Shown here piece after piece: positions 1 through 6,158 of a stretch of 6,496 bases of DNA. Each line of letters starts with the position of its first letter. The stretch's first letter is position 1. This DNA comes from Actinomycetales bacterium (lineage in GTDB: Bacteria > Actinomycetota > Actinomycetes > Mycobacteriales > Mycobacteriaceae): contig DUOR01000207.1 in the NCBI GenBank assembly GCA_012838715.1, positions 1 to 6,496 of the forward strand, written 5' to 3'. The position numbers were made by a program, and so were the translations under genes. A model generated the notes under the pieces. It saw nothing but the letters and a program-made list of their open reading frames with translations, was not told where the DNA came from and did no database searches.

Positions 1-51
1 CCGGCCCCTTCGTCACGTTCGCGGGAGGGCCGCCGTCGGAAAGCGGGCGGT

Positions 52-66
52 GCCGGGCGACCCGGC
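52..66 (-). terminator. GC hairpin just past glxR, possible terminator
   Basis: A perfect 6-bp inverted repeat (GCCGGG / CCCGGC) with a 3-base loop begins about 8 bases after the glxR stop on the minus strand. No clear U-run follows it; the transcript continues with a mixed C-rich stretch. It could be a weak intrinsic terminator or a 3'-end stabilising hairpin. The remaining bases to the window edge (1-51) show nothing I can name. Confidence 0.35.
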
Positions 67-73
67 GCGGGAA

Positions 74-757
74 CTAACGCGCGCGGCGGGCGAGGCGCTC
101 CGCGTCGGTGATGACCACCGACTTGCCCTCCAGGCGGATCCAGCCGCGGTGCGCGAACTCGGCGAGCGCCTTGTTCACGGTCTCGCGGGACGCGCCGACG
201 AGCTGGGCGATCTCCTCCTGCGTCAGGTCATGGGTGACGCGCAGGTTCGGGCCCTCCTGGGTGCCGAAGCGGTTCGCCAGCTGCAGCAGCGCCTTGGCGA
301 CGCGGCCCGGGACGTCCGTGAAGATGAGGTCGGCGAGCGAGTTGTTCGTGCGGCGCAGGCGGCGGGCCAGCATCCGCAGCAGCTGCGCGGAAATGTCCGG
401 GTGATCGGCGATCCAGTTCTGCAGCTGATCCGAGTTCATCGACGCGGCGGTCACCTCGGTCACGCACACCGCGGCGGAGGTGCGCGGGCCCGGGTCGAAG
501 ATGGAGAGCTCGCCGAACATGTCCGAGGGGCCCATGATGGTCAGGAGATTCTCGCGGCCGTCCGACGAGTGGCGGGCGAGCTTCACCTTGCCCTCGATGA
601 TGATGTAGAGGCGGTCACCCGGTTCACCCTCGTTGAAGATGGTGGTGCCGCGGGGGAACCGGACCGTCTCCAGCTCACCCAGGAGGTTCTGGACCGCCTC
701 CGGGTCCACTCCCTGGAAGACTCCGGCGCGGGAGAGGATCTCCTGTACATCGTCCAC
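74..757 (-). CDS. glxR: cAMP-responsive global regulator GlxR (Crp/Fnr family)
   Basis: Global Crp-type transcription regulator of corynebacteria. It binds cAMP and recognises TGTGA-N6-TCACA-type sites in genes for carbon, nitrogen and respiratory metabolism. The 227-residue product equals the known GlxR length and matches it almost throughout. The cyclic-nucleotide-binding beta roll covers about residues 10-125, with the phosphate-binding cassette FGEL at 81-84 and R92-T93 contacting the cAMP phosphate. A long dimerisation helix spans about 118-145. The winged helix-turn-helix is at about 178-210, with recognition helix SRETVNKAL (190-198). I chose the GTG start at 755-757 because AAGGAG lies 9 bases upstream and the protein then begins VDDVQEIL as in known GlxR. 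An upstream in-frame ATG at 880 would add 41 unconserved residues and cross the promoter region. The gene is divergent from nth. The function is well supported by homology; the regulon is inferred. Confidence 0.96.
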   Translation of the reverse strand: MDDVQEILSRAGVFQGVDPEAVQNLLGELETVRFPRGTTIFNEGEPGDRLYIIIEGKVKLARHSSDGRENLLTIMGPSDMFGELSIFDPGPRTSAAVCVTEVTAASMNSDQLQNWIADHPDISAQLLRMLARRLRRTNNSLADLIFTDVPGRVAKALLQLANRFGTQEGPNLRVTHDLTQEEIAQLVGASRETVNKALAEFAHRGWIRLEGKSVVITDAERLARRAR

Positions 758-766
758 GGTCGTGTT

Positions 767-772
767 CTCCTT
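767..772 (-). promoter_or_regulatory. Ribosome binding site deciding the glxR start
   Basis: On the minus strand AAGGAG lies 9 bases before the GTG at 757-755. This strong Shine-Dalgarno match fixes the GTG as the start rather than the upstream in-frame ATG at 880. Confidence 0.8.
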
Positions 773-898
773 CTGTCGCGTGCCGGGTAACGGCGTTGAT
801 TCGGTGATGCGGGCCCTTCGCGGGGGTTCCCGGCGGTCGAGCGCATGCCGGAAACGGTCGGCGGTGGCCCTGCAAGGCAATCACCGGCCGCACCTCTT

Positions 899-914
899 TG
901 TGACGAATCCCACT
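899..914. promoter_or_regulatory. Candidate GlxR operator in its own promoter region
   Basis: TGTGA-CGAATC-CCACT has one perfect TGTGA half-site and 3 of 5 matches in the second half of the GlxR/Crp consensus TGTGA-N6-TCACA. It lies about 140-160 bases upstream of the glxR start, in the only AT-leaning stretch of the intergenic region. Possible minus-strand -10 elements, TATTCA (920-925) and TAGAGT (912-917), lie beside or over it, so a bound dimer would sit on the transcription start and repress. Neither -10 has a good -35 at standard spacing, so the promoter itself is uncertain. The site is about 130-145 bases from the nth promoter, so an effect there is less likely. Confidence 0.5.
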
Positions 915-950
915 CTAGATGAATATCCGTTTTCGCGGGAGTCATTCCTC

Positions 951-992
951 CCCGAGACCGGCCCGAGCCCGGTTCAACGGCGGTGCAACGGC
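951..992. repeat. Two abutting 11-bp imperfect tandem repeats between glxR and nth
   Basis: Positions 951-961 and 962-972 are CCCGAGACCGG and CCCGAGCCCGG (10 of 11 identical). Overlapping by two bases, 971-981 and 982-992 are GGTTCAACGGC and GGTGCAACGGC (also 10 of 11). A further 11-mer at 993-1003 matches the first unit at 9 of 11. The patch ends about 52 bases upstream of the predicted nth transcription start. The 11-base period is close to one helical turn, which would suit adjacent protein-binding sites on one DNA face, but chance repeats are common in sequence this GC-rich. Confidence 0.55.
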
Positions 993-1031
993 CCCTCGAC
1001 CGGCCCGGCCGGGGGTGATTGGCGTTGAGGA

Positions 1032-1037
1032 TAGGAT
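1032..1037 (+). promoter_or_regulatory. -10 element of a leaderless nth promoter
   Basis: TAGGAT fits the actinobacterial TANNNT -10 consensus. It is followed by exactly six bases and then ATG at 1044, so transcription would start on or next to the A of the start codon. No Shine-Dalgarno sequence precedes that ATG, as expected for a leaderless message. There is no convincing -35 hexamer. The same arrangement is seen before the gene at 6333. Confidence 0.6.
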
Positions 1038-1043
1038 GTGGGC

Positions 1044-1910
1044 ATGTCCACCAACGTCCCGCCCCAGCCCACGCGGCCGCAGGGCTCGCTGACCCCGATG
1101 CGGCGGCGTAAGCCCGGGGCGCACCCGGCGGCGAAAGGCAGGGAGACGCGGACGGGCATGGTGCGCCGCGCCCGCCGTATCAACCGGACCCTCGCCGTGG
1201 GTTACCCGGACGCGCACTGCGAACTGGACTTCCGCGACCCCTACGAACTGGCGGTAGCGACGATCCTCTCCGCCCAGACCACCGACGTGCGGGTCAACAT
1301 GGTCACCCCGGCCCTGTTCGCCCGCTACCCCGCCCCGGCCGCCCTGGCCGGCGCGGACATCCGGGAGGTGGAGGAGATCATCCGCTCCACCGGCTTCTAC
1401 CGGGCGAAGGCCAACAACATCATCGGCTTCGCCCAGGGTGTCATGGAACGCCACGGCGGCGAGGTCCCCGGTTCGCTCGACGAGCTCACCGCGCTTCCCG
1501 GCGTCGGCCGCAAAACCGCGAACGTCGTGCTGGGCAACGCCTTCGGGGTGCCCGGGCTGACCGTCGACACGCATTTCGGGCGCCTCGTGCGCAGGCTCGG
1601 CTTCACGGACGCCGAGGACCCGGTGCGCGTCGAACGCGAAATGATGGAGGTCATCCAGCGTCCCGAGTGGACCTGGTTCTCTCACCGCATCATCTTCCAC
1701 GGCCGCCGCGTGTGCCATTCCCGCCGGGCGGCGTGCGGCGCCTGTTTCCTCGCCCACGACTGTCCGTCGTATGGTGTGGCCGGACCGGCCGAACCCGACG
1801 AGGCCGCCGCACTTATCGCCTCCGACGACCGCGACCACCTGCTGGCCATGGCCGGACTGGGCACCGGGGGGCATGATGGTCGGGACGACGAGGAAGGACG
1901 GAAGTCGTGA
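1044..1910 (+). CDS. nth: Endonuclease III, DNA glycosylase/AP lyase with 4Fe-4S cluster
   Basis: Bifunctional base-excision-repair enzyme that removes oxidised pyrimidines and cleaves the abasic strand by beta-elimination. The 288-residue product has the helix-hairpin-helix [12 protein letters not shown] with catalytic Lys157, and catalytic Asp175 in VDTHFGR. The 18-residue spacing equals K120-D138 of E. coli Nth. The iron-sulphur loop is C224-X6-C231-X2-C234-X5-C240, the family pattern. The conserved core starts near residue 39 (MVRRARRIN); before it is an Arg/Pro-rich extension of about 38 residues, and after DHLLAMAGL is a short charged tail. I prefer ATG 1044 because of the leaderless promoter; GTG 1038 overlaps the promoter spacer, and ATG 1158 would give a core-only protein. 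It is the first gene of a four-gene operon, and its stop overlaps the next start (GTGA). Function is certain; the exact start is less so. Confidence 0.95.
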   Translation: MSTNVPPQPTRPQGSLTPMRRRKPGAHPAAKGRETRTGMVRRARRINRTLAVGYPDAHCELDFRDPYELAVATILSAQTTDVRVNMVTPALFARYPAPAALAGADIREVEEIIRSTGFYRAKANNIIGFAQGVMERHGGEVPGSLDELTALPGVGRKTANVVLGNAFGVPGLTVDTHFGRLVRRLGFTDAEDPVRVEREMMEVIQRPEWTWFSHRIIFHGRRVCHSRRAACGACFLAHDCPSYGVAGPAEPDEAAALIASDDRDHLLAMAGLGTGGHDGRDDEEGRKS

Positions 1911-2617
1911 GCGAACCGTTCCGCGCCGGCGGGGAACCGGAGGACACCGGGTTCCACGGGTACGAGGGGCCGACGGGCCCCACGACGGTCGAGCGCGTCC
2001 GCACGCGGTCGACGTCCTCGGTGCTGGCGATGTTCCTGGTCATCATCACGACCGTCGCCGTCATCTGGTTCGCGCTGGCGTACACCACCGGCGGCGGCGA
2101 TTCGGATATCGCCCCCTCCGGGCAGGGCCCCCTCATCGAGGAGGACGTGCCGCCCCGCCCCGAATGCCCCGTTCCCGAGCCCGGCGCCACCGGCTCCGGA
2201 CCGCTGGCGGGCGTGGAACTGCCGTGCCTCGGCGCCCGCCACCAGGGCGAAATCGACTTGGCCGCGACGTTCGCGGGCACGCCCACCGTGCTCAACGTGT
2301 GGGCCTGGAACTGCGCGCCCTGCCGCGAGGAGCTGCCCATCCTCGAGGAGTGGGCCGCCGCGAACCCGGACGTCCGCGTCGTCGGCGTGCAGGCCGCCAC
2401 CAGCGAGGGCCGCGGCGCCGCCATGCTGGAGGAGCTCGACGTCGACTTCGTGTCCTACCACGACGGCATGGACGCCGTCGGGCCCGCGCTGGAACTGCCG
2501 CGCGTCGTTCCCGTCACCGTCGTGCTGCGTGCCGACGGCACCGTCGCGGAAATCCTCCCGCGGGCCTTCGATTCGTACGACGAATTCGATGAGGCGATCC
2601 GCGGGGCCCTCGCATGA
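1907..2617 (+). CDS. Membrane-anchored TlpA/ResA-type thioredoxin-like protein
   Basis: A 236-residue protein with a thioredoxin fold facing outside the cell, probably a thiol-disulfide oxidoreductase of the TlpA/ResA kind, equivalent in position to Rv3673c. A cytoplasmic tail (1-37) is followed by one membrane helix at about 38-60, with Arg-rich sequence before it (positive inside). A low-complexity linker leads to the thioredoxin domain at about 112-236. The active site is WNCAPC (C136, C139) and the cis-proline is P202 in RVVPVTVV. Two more cysteines, C87 and C107, lie in the linker before the domain and may form a second disulfide. The GTG start overlaps the nth stop by four bases and is preceded by the purine-rich AGGAAGGACGGAAG (1891-1904). 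Whether it reduces or oxidises partners, and which partners, cannot be read from the sequence. MarP, two genes downstream, is a candidate client. Confidence 0.85.
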   Translation: MSEPFRAGGEPEDTGFHGYEGPTGPTTVERVRTRSTSSVLAMFLVIITTVAVIWFALAYTTGGGDSDIAPSGQGPLIEEDVPPRPECPVPEPGATGSGPLAGVELPCLGARHQGEIDLAATFAGTPTVLNVWAWNCAPCREELPILEEWAAANPDVRVVGVQAATSEGRGAAMLEELDVDFVSYHDGMDAVGPALELPRVVPVTVVLRADGTVAEILPRAFDSYDEFDEAIRGALA

Positions 2618-3357
2618 CCGATGGCCTGATACTTCCCGGGGACCGGGGCATCGAGGTCACCCCGCCGTGGCTCGGCCCCGTCCTCGACGATGGGCTGGAT
2701 CCCGGGCTGGCCGCGCTGCGCCGCGCGGCGTCCACCCTCGACGGGCCGCTGGAGAACCCCGATGAATCGGCGGTGCTGGTGCTCCTCGGCGGCGACGCCG
2801 ACGCACTGGACCGGCCGGACGATGCGCTGGTCGTGCTGACCCACCGGTCGCCGACCCTGCGCCGGCACGCCGGCCAGATGTCCTTCCCCGGCGGCCGCCG
2901 CGACCCCGGCGATCGCGACGCCGTGCACACCGCCCTGCGGGAGGCCGAGGAGGAAACGGCGCTGGACCCGGCGGGCGTGACGCCGCTGCGCATCCTCGAC
3001 TCCATCGACATCTCGCGCACCGGTTTCGCCGTGCGGCCCGTCCTCGCCTACTGGCATGAACCCCACGAACTCCGGGCGGTGGACCCGGCGGAGACCGACG
3101 CGGTCCTGCCGGTGCACCTCTCCGAGCTCATCGACCCGGCCAACCGGCTCCGCGTCGGCTGGGAATCCTGGTCCGGCCCGGCGTTCCGGGTCGGCGACTT
3201 CATCGTCTGGGGCTTCACCGCGGGCGTCCTCGACCACCTGCTCAACGCCGCCGGTTGGGCCGAGGAATGGGACGACGGTACCGTTCACGATCTGCGGTCT
3301 ACCCTGGCCGCCTCGGCGAACAAGGAGTCCTTTGCGATGGGTGGGGAACTGCGATGA
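2614..3357 (+). CDS. Nudix hydrolase, CoA-pyrophosphatase (NudL/YeaB-like) subfamily
   Basis: A 247-residue cytoplasmic hydrolase that probably cleaves the pyrophosphate of coenzyme A or acyl-CoA derivatives. The CoA-Nudix signature is nearly complete: LTHRS (75-79), R83, G87 and FPGG (91-94) follow the L-T-x-R-S-x3-R-x3-G-x3-F-P-G-G spacing. The Nudix-box helix has R109-E110 and the metal-binding acidic run ending E113-E114 in REAEEE. As in this subfamily, the stretch between the GG and the helix departs slightly from the general GX5EX7REUXEE box (one residue longer, with Asp near the first Glu position). A C-terminal IVWGFTAGVLDHLL segment is also typical. The ATG start overlaps the previous stop by four bases (ATGA) with no strong Shine-Dalgarno, implying translational coupling. 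The homologue by position is Rv3672c. The substrate is inferred from the subfamily and not certain. Confidence 0.88.
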   Translation: MTDGLILPGDRGIEVTPPWLGPVLDDGLDPGLAALRRAASTLDGPLENPDESAVLVLLGGDADALDRPDDALVVLTHRSPTLRRHAGQMSFPGGRRDPGDRDAVHTALREAEEETALDPAGVTPLRILDSIDISRTGFAVRPVLAYWHEPHELRAVDPAETDAVLPVHLSELIDPANRLRVGWESWSGPAFRVGDFIVWGFTAGVLDHLLNAAGWAEEWDDGTVHDLRSTLAASANKESFAMGGELR

Positions 3358-4547
3358 GCGGCCACGTGATTCTGGACGTCCTGCTGGTGATCATGGTGCT
3401 GTCGTCGATGGCGCTGGGCTGGCGGCAGGGCGCCATCGCCGCGCTGCTGTCGATCCTCGGCGTCATCGCCGGTGGCGTCATCGGCCTGGAGCTCGCCCCC
3501 ATGGCCATGGATCTGGTCGACGACCGACTGGGCCGCATGGCCGCCGGCGTCGCCGTGCTGGTCGGCCTCGTCGTCGTCGGGCACACCGTCGGCGCCATCG
3601 CCGGGCAGTCCCTGCGCAACCGCATGCGCTCGCAGATGATCGTCGGCCTGGACTCCGGCTTCGGCGCCGTCGTCCAGGCACTGACGGCGCTGGTCGTGGC
3701 CTGGATGATTTCCCTGCCCGTGGCGACGTCGCTGCCCGGTGCGGCGGGTGACGCGATCCGCGGCTCCCGCATCCTGGCGACCGTCGACGAGCTCGCCCCG
3801 GATTCCCTGGCGGGCCTGCCCTCGCAGATCGTCCGCCGCATCGACGACTCCGGCGTCCCCGCCGCCATCGCCCCCTTCGAGCAGCGCCCCGTCCACGACG
3901 ACACCCCGGCGGACCCCGCGGTCATCGACCAGGCCGTCGTCGACGAGGTGCGGCCCTCGGTCGTCCGCGTGCTCGGCGAGGCGTCGCAGTGCCGGCGCCT
4001 GCTGCAGGGCACCGGCTTCGTGGTCGGCGAGGACATGATCGTCACCAACGCCCACGTCGTCGCCGGCGTGGACACGGTGAGCCTGGAGACCGTCGTCGGC
4101 ATGGCGGAGGCGACCGTCGTCCACTTCGATCCCCTCGACGACATCGCCATCCTGCGGACCTGGGAACTGCCGCTGCCGGCCCTGGACTGGGCGGAGAGCG
4201 AGGTCGGGCCCGGCGACGGCGCCGTGGTCCTGGGCTTCCCCGAATCCGGCCCGTTCACCTCGACCGCCGCGCGCATCGAGGATCGCCTGCTCATCCGCGG
4301 CCCCGACATCTACTCCGCCACCCGCCACGACCGCGAGGCCTACGTCCTGCGGTCCGACGTGCGCCACGGCAACTCCGGCGGCCCGCTGATCACCCCGGGC
4401 GGGGAGGCCCTCGGCGTCGTGTTCGGCGCCGGCGTCAACAACGATCAGACCGGGTACGCGCTGACCGCGGCCGAGGCCCGCGAGCACATCCGCGCGGCCC
4501 GTGACCTCGAGGCGCCCGTCGACACCCGGGAGTGCGTCGCGCAGTAG
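3354..4547 (+). CDS. marP: MarP-type membrane serine protease (CvpA-like helices plus trypsin-like domain)
   Basis: A 397-residue membrane protease, the same length as M. tuberculosis MarP (Rv3671c), which is required for acid and oxidative-stress resistance and acts in the periplasm. The N-terminal third is a CvpA-like bundle with four predicted helices at about 5-22, 27-48, 61-84 and 103-121. A linker leads to a chymotrypsin-like domain at about 185-394. The triad is H234 (TNAHVV), D263 (DDIAIL) and S341 (GNSGGPL), each within two residues of the M. tuberculosis positions. Its only cysteines, C213 and C394, correspond to the disulfide C214-C395 seen in the MarP structure. I start at ATG 3354, which overlaps the Nudix stop (ATGA); an upstream in-frame start at 3255 would add 33 residues read inside the Nudix gene. 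It is the last gene of the operon. The protease class is certain; the substrate is unknown here (RipA is known in M. tuberculosis). Confidence 0.95.
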   Translation: MSGHVILDVLLVIMVLSSMALGWRQGAIAALLSILGVIAGGVIGLELAPMAMDLVDDRLGRMAAGVAVLVGLVVVGHTVGAIAGQSLRNRMRSQMIVGLDSGFGAVVQALTALVVAWMISLPVATSLPGAAGDAIRGSRILATVDELAPDSLAGLPSQIVRRIDDSGVPAAIAPFEQRPVHDDTPADPAVIDQAVVDEVRPSVVRVLGEASQCRRLLQGTGFVVGEDMIVTNAHVVAGVDTVSLETVVGMAEATVVHFDPLDDIAILRTWELPLPALDWAESEVGPGDGAVVLGFPESGPFTSTAARIEDRLLIRGPDIYSATRHDREAYVLRSDVRHGNSGGPLITPGGEALGVVFGAGVNNDQTGYALTAAEAREHIRAARDLEAPVDTRECVAQ

Positions 4548-4550
4548 TCC

Positions 4551-4565
4551 GGCCGGGAGGCGGCC
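4551..4565. terminator. Short GC hairpin between convergent marP and hydrolase genes
   Basis: GGCCG and CGGCC form a 5-bp stem around a 5-base loop, 3 bases after the marP stop and inside the 40-base gap between two convergent genes. No T-run follows on either strand, so termination here is a weak inference from position. Confidence 0.3.
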
Positions 4566-4587
4566 ACGGGTAATTCGGGCGGCGCGC

Positions 4588-5556
4588 CTACACCCCGTAG
4601 GCGTCGCGGATGCCCGCGCGGATGATTTCGGTGACCTGCGCCGGGGCCTCCAGGGAGGGCAGGCACCCCACGCCGGGCAGCACCTCGGGCCCGATCTCGC
4701 CCGTCGTCGACGCGGCGAGCATCCGCCGCGACCACATCGGGTCGGCGGCGCCGATGAACATCCTGGACGCCGGAATCCCGGCCTTCCGGAGCTCGGCCAG
4801 CCACCGGCGCCGGCCCGCCGACAGCGGGGAACCCAGGAACGCCATGTGCTGCAGCGCCGCATCGAGGGACCCGGCCTCCAGCGCGCGCCGGGTCAGCCGC
4901 GCCGACTCGACCCCGAGCTGGGTGTCGGCGAAACCTGGGCCGGTCAGCGCGTACGTGTCGCGGGCGATGCGCGCGGCGGAACGGCCGTCCCGGCCGATGG
5001 AACCGAGCACGGTGGCGTAGCGCGCGAAGGACCCCCAGGTCGCCCGCATCGGCGCGGAGAACGGGCGGCGCCGCGACGCGCGCGACCACACCACCGGGTG
5101 AATCATGCCGCCCACGACGAGACCGCGGACCAGCCCCGGGTGCCGCGCCGCCATCGTCCACGCGGTCAATGCGCCCAGCCCCTGGCCGACCACCAGCGCG
5201 TCGGAATGCCCCAGCGCACGAACCAGCCCCGCCGCGTCGGCGGCGGCCTTCATCGGCGAGTAACCCCCGGGCGTGCGGTCGGACGTCCCGTAGCCCCGGC
5301 CGGAGACGGCCACGGCGTGGACGGGGGCGTCGGCAAGCGACTCCAGCACCAGCCGCCAATCGAACCAGCCCCCGGCCACGCCGTGCAGGAGGAGGACCAG
5401 GGGATCGGAAGCGGCCCCGCACTCCGCGACGTGGAGCCGCTGACCGCGCACGTGGACCAACTTGTGGTTCCACGGGCCATCGAGCAGCACCTCATCGGGG
5501 TGCGGGGCCGTTTCTCGCGGGGCCTCGGGGCCACCGCCGGCGACGGGGGAATTCAC
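4588..5556 (-). CDS. Alpha/beta-hydrolase-fold protein (EphE-like), catalytic residues apparently lost
   Basis: A 322-residue cytoplasmic alpha/beta-hydrolase-fold protein; its position next to marP matches the epoxide-hydrolase-like EphE (Rv3670). The fold is clear: LLLHGVAGGWFDWR (55-68) carries the oxyanion HG motif, GRGYGTSD (86-93) is the usual loop after strand 4, and GAADPMW (269-275) holds the acid Asp272. The nucleophile elbow, however, reads G124-Q-G126-L-G128, with Gly (codon GGG, 5179-5181) where Ser or Asp should be. The loop that normally reads GVGH-LP reads GVGCLPSLEAP, with Cys298 (TGC, 4663-4665) in place of the catalytic His. Family annotation as epoxide hydrolase would therefore mislead: a binding or structural role is more likely. 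The reading frame is intact and full length. The start is GTG at 5556 with a weak GAAGA upstream; GTG at codon 23 is an alternative. It is probably co-transcribed with the upstream membrane protein, 48 bases away. Confidence 0.87.
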   Translation of the reverse strand: MNSPVAGGGPEAPRETAPHPDEVLLDGPWNHKLVHVRGQRLHVAECGAASDPLVLLLHGVAGGWFDWRLVLESLADAPVHAVAVSGRGYGTSDRTPGGYSPMKAAADAAGLVRALGHSDALVVGQGLGALTAWTMAARHPGLVRGLVVGGMIHPVVWSRASRRRPFSAPMRATWGSFARYATVLGSIGRDGRSAARIARDTYALTGPGFADTQLGVESARLTRRALEAGSLDAALQHMAFLGSPLSAGRRRWLAELRKAGIPASRMFIGAADPMWSRRMLAASTTGEIGPEVLPGVGCLPSLEAPAQVTEIIRAGIRDAYGV

Positions 5557-5570
5557 GGATTCTTCGTCGG

Positions 5571-5590
5571 CGGCGGGCCTGGGCCCGCCG
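5571..5590 (-). other. Intercistronic stem-loop between DUF1469 gene and hydrolase
   Basis: CGGCGGGCC and GGCCCGCCG form a perfect 9-bp inverted repeat with a 2-base centre (in practice about 8 bp with a 4-base loop). It lies in the 48-base gap between two co-directional minus-strand genes, 15 bases upstream of the hydrolase start. There is no U-run, so it may lower or stabilise downstream expression rather than end transcription. Confidence 0.5.
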
Positions 5591-5604
5591 GTCCGGGGTC
5601 CGGC

Positions 5605-6120
5605 CTAGGTGTACAGGCCGTGGGAGGTCGAGTGCTCCGGGCGGCGGGAGGCGTCGCCCGCCGGGATGACGGTCTTCAGGTCCTGCACGGACTGGATCGT
5701 CTTCTCCGGCTTGCCCACCGTCTTGACCTTCTTCAGGCCGATGAACGCGGCGACGCCGGCGATGACCAGCATCAGCACGAACACGATGAGGAACGCGGCC
5801 CAACGGGGCAGCCACTCGGCCAGCAGCTCGGCGAGGAAGAAGAACAGGAAGAACGAGGAGTACAGGGCCACGACGCCCGCCACCGCGAAGAAACCGGCGC
5901 CGACGCCGGCCTTCTTCGCCTCACCGGCGATTTCGGCCTTGGCCAGCTCCACCTCGGAACGGACCAGAGCGGAGACCTGGGCGCTCGCGGACTGCACGAG
6001 GGTGCCGATGCTGGCCTCTCCCCGGGCGTGGGTGTCCACGTCGCTCAGCGGAACGGCGGTCACACGGGCCGTGGCTTCGGTGCCGTCCGTGAAAAGGCCC
6101 TTCTTGTCGTCGCTGCTCAC
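5605..6120 (-). CDS. Small membrane protein, DUF1469 / actinobacterial holin-X (holin superfamily III) family
   Basis: A 171-residue membrane protein matching Rv3669 by position. A hydrophilic N-terminus (1-35) precedes an amphipathic helix with SALVRSEVELAKAEI (50-64), typical of this family. Two hydrophobic helices follow at about 72-98 and 105-129, separated by a short loop (LAEWLPRW), and then the basic stretch KKVKTVGKPEKTIQSVQDLK (130-149), also a family hallmark. Despite the 'holin' family name, chromosomal members in actinobacteria are housekeeping envelope proteins of unknown function; nothing nearby is phage-like. I chose the GTG start at 6120 because AGGAGG lies six bases upstream; an in-frame start at 6258 would add 46 unconserved residues, including the promoter and leader. 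It is probably first in a two-gene operon with the hydrolase. Family confident, role unknown. Confidence 0.87.
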   Translation of the reverse strand: MSSDDKKGLFTDGTEATARVTAVPLSDVDTHARGEASIGTLVQSASAQVSALVRSEVELAKAEIAGEAKKAGVGAGFFAVAGVVALYSSFFLFFFLAELLAEWLPRWAAFLIVFVLMLVIAGVAAFIGLKKVKTVGKPEKTIQSVQDLKTVIPAGDASRRPEHSTSHGLYT

Positions 6121-6126
6121 GTGCGT

Positions 6127-6132
6127 CCTCCT
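6127..6132 (-). promoter_or_regulatory. Ribosome binding site deciding the DUF1469 start
   Basis: A full AGGAGG lies six bases before the GTG at 6120-6118 on the minus strand, a near-ideal Shine-Dalgarno that fixes the start of the membrane protein. Confidence 0.8.
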
Positions 6133-6158
6133 GGATGTCTTCGGTTCCATCGATGCGG

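Noticed and set aside
50..790. A 246-codon plus-strand open frame opposite glxR
   Set aside because: It is the reverse complement of the near-perfect GlxR coding frame, and its translation is compositionally biased with no motif.
758..880. N-terminal extension of GlxR from an upstream ATG at 880
   Set aside because: The extra 41 residues are not GlxR-like, and a strong ribosome binding site precedes the GTG at 757, which reproduces the known 227-residue length.
942..1874. A 310-codon minus-strand open frame opposite nth
   Set aside because: It is the shadow of nth, whose catalytic and iron-sulphur residues are all in place. The antisense product has no family features and would run through the intergenic region.
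3285..4862. A 525-codon minus-strand open frame opposite marP
   Set aside because: It is antisense to marP, crosses the convergent gap and both gene ends, and encodes low-complexity Arg/Gly/Asp sequence without a recognisable domain.
6060..6064. TCACA half-site inside the DUF1469 gene as a second GlxR site
   Set aside because: No TGTGA-like partner lies six bases away, and it is within coding sequence.
5605..6120. Prophage remnant suggested by the holin-family name
   Set aside because: The family is widespread as chromosomal actinobacterial membrane proteins, the locus order matches mycobacteria, and no other phage gene, attachment site or composition shift is present.
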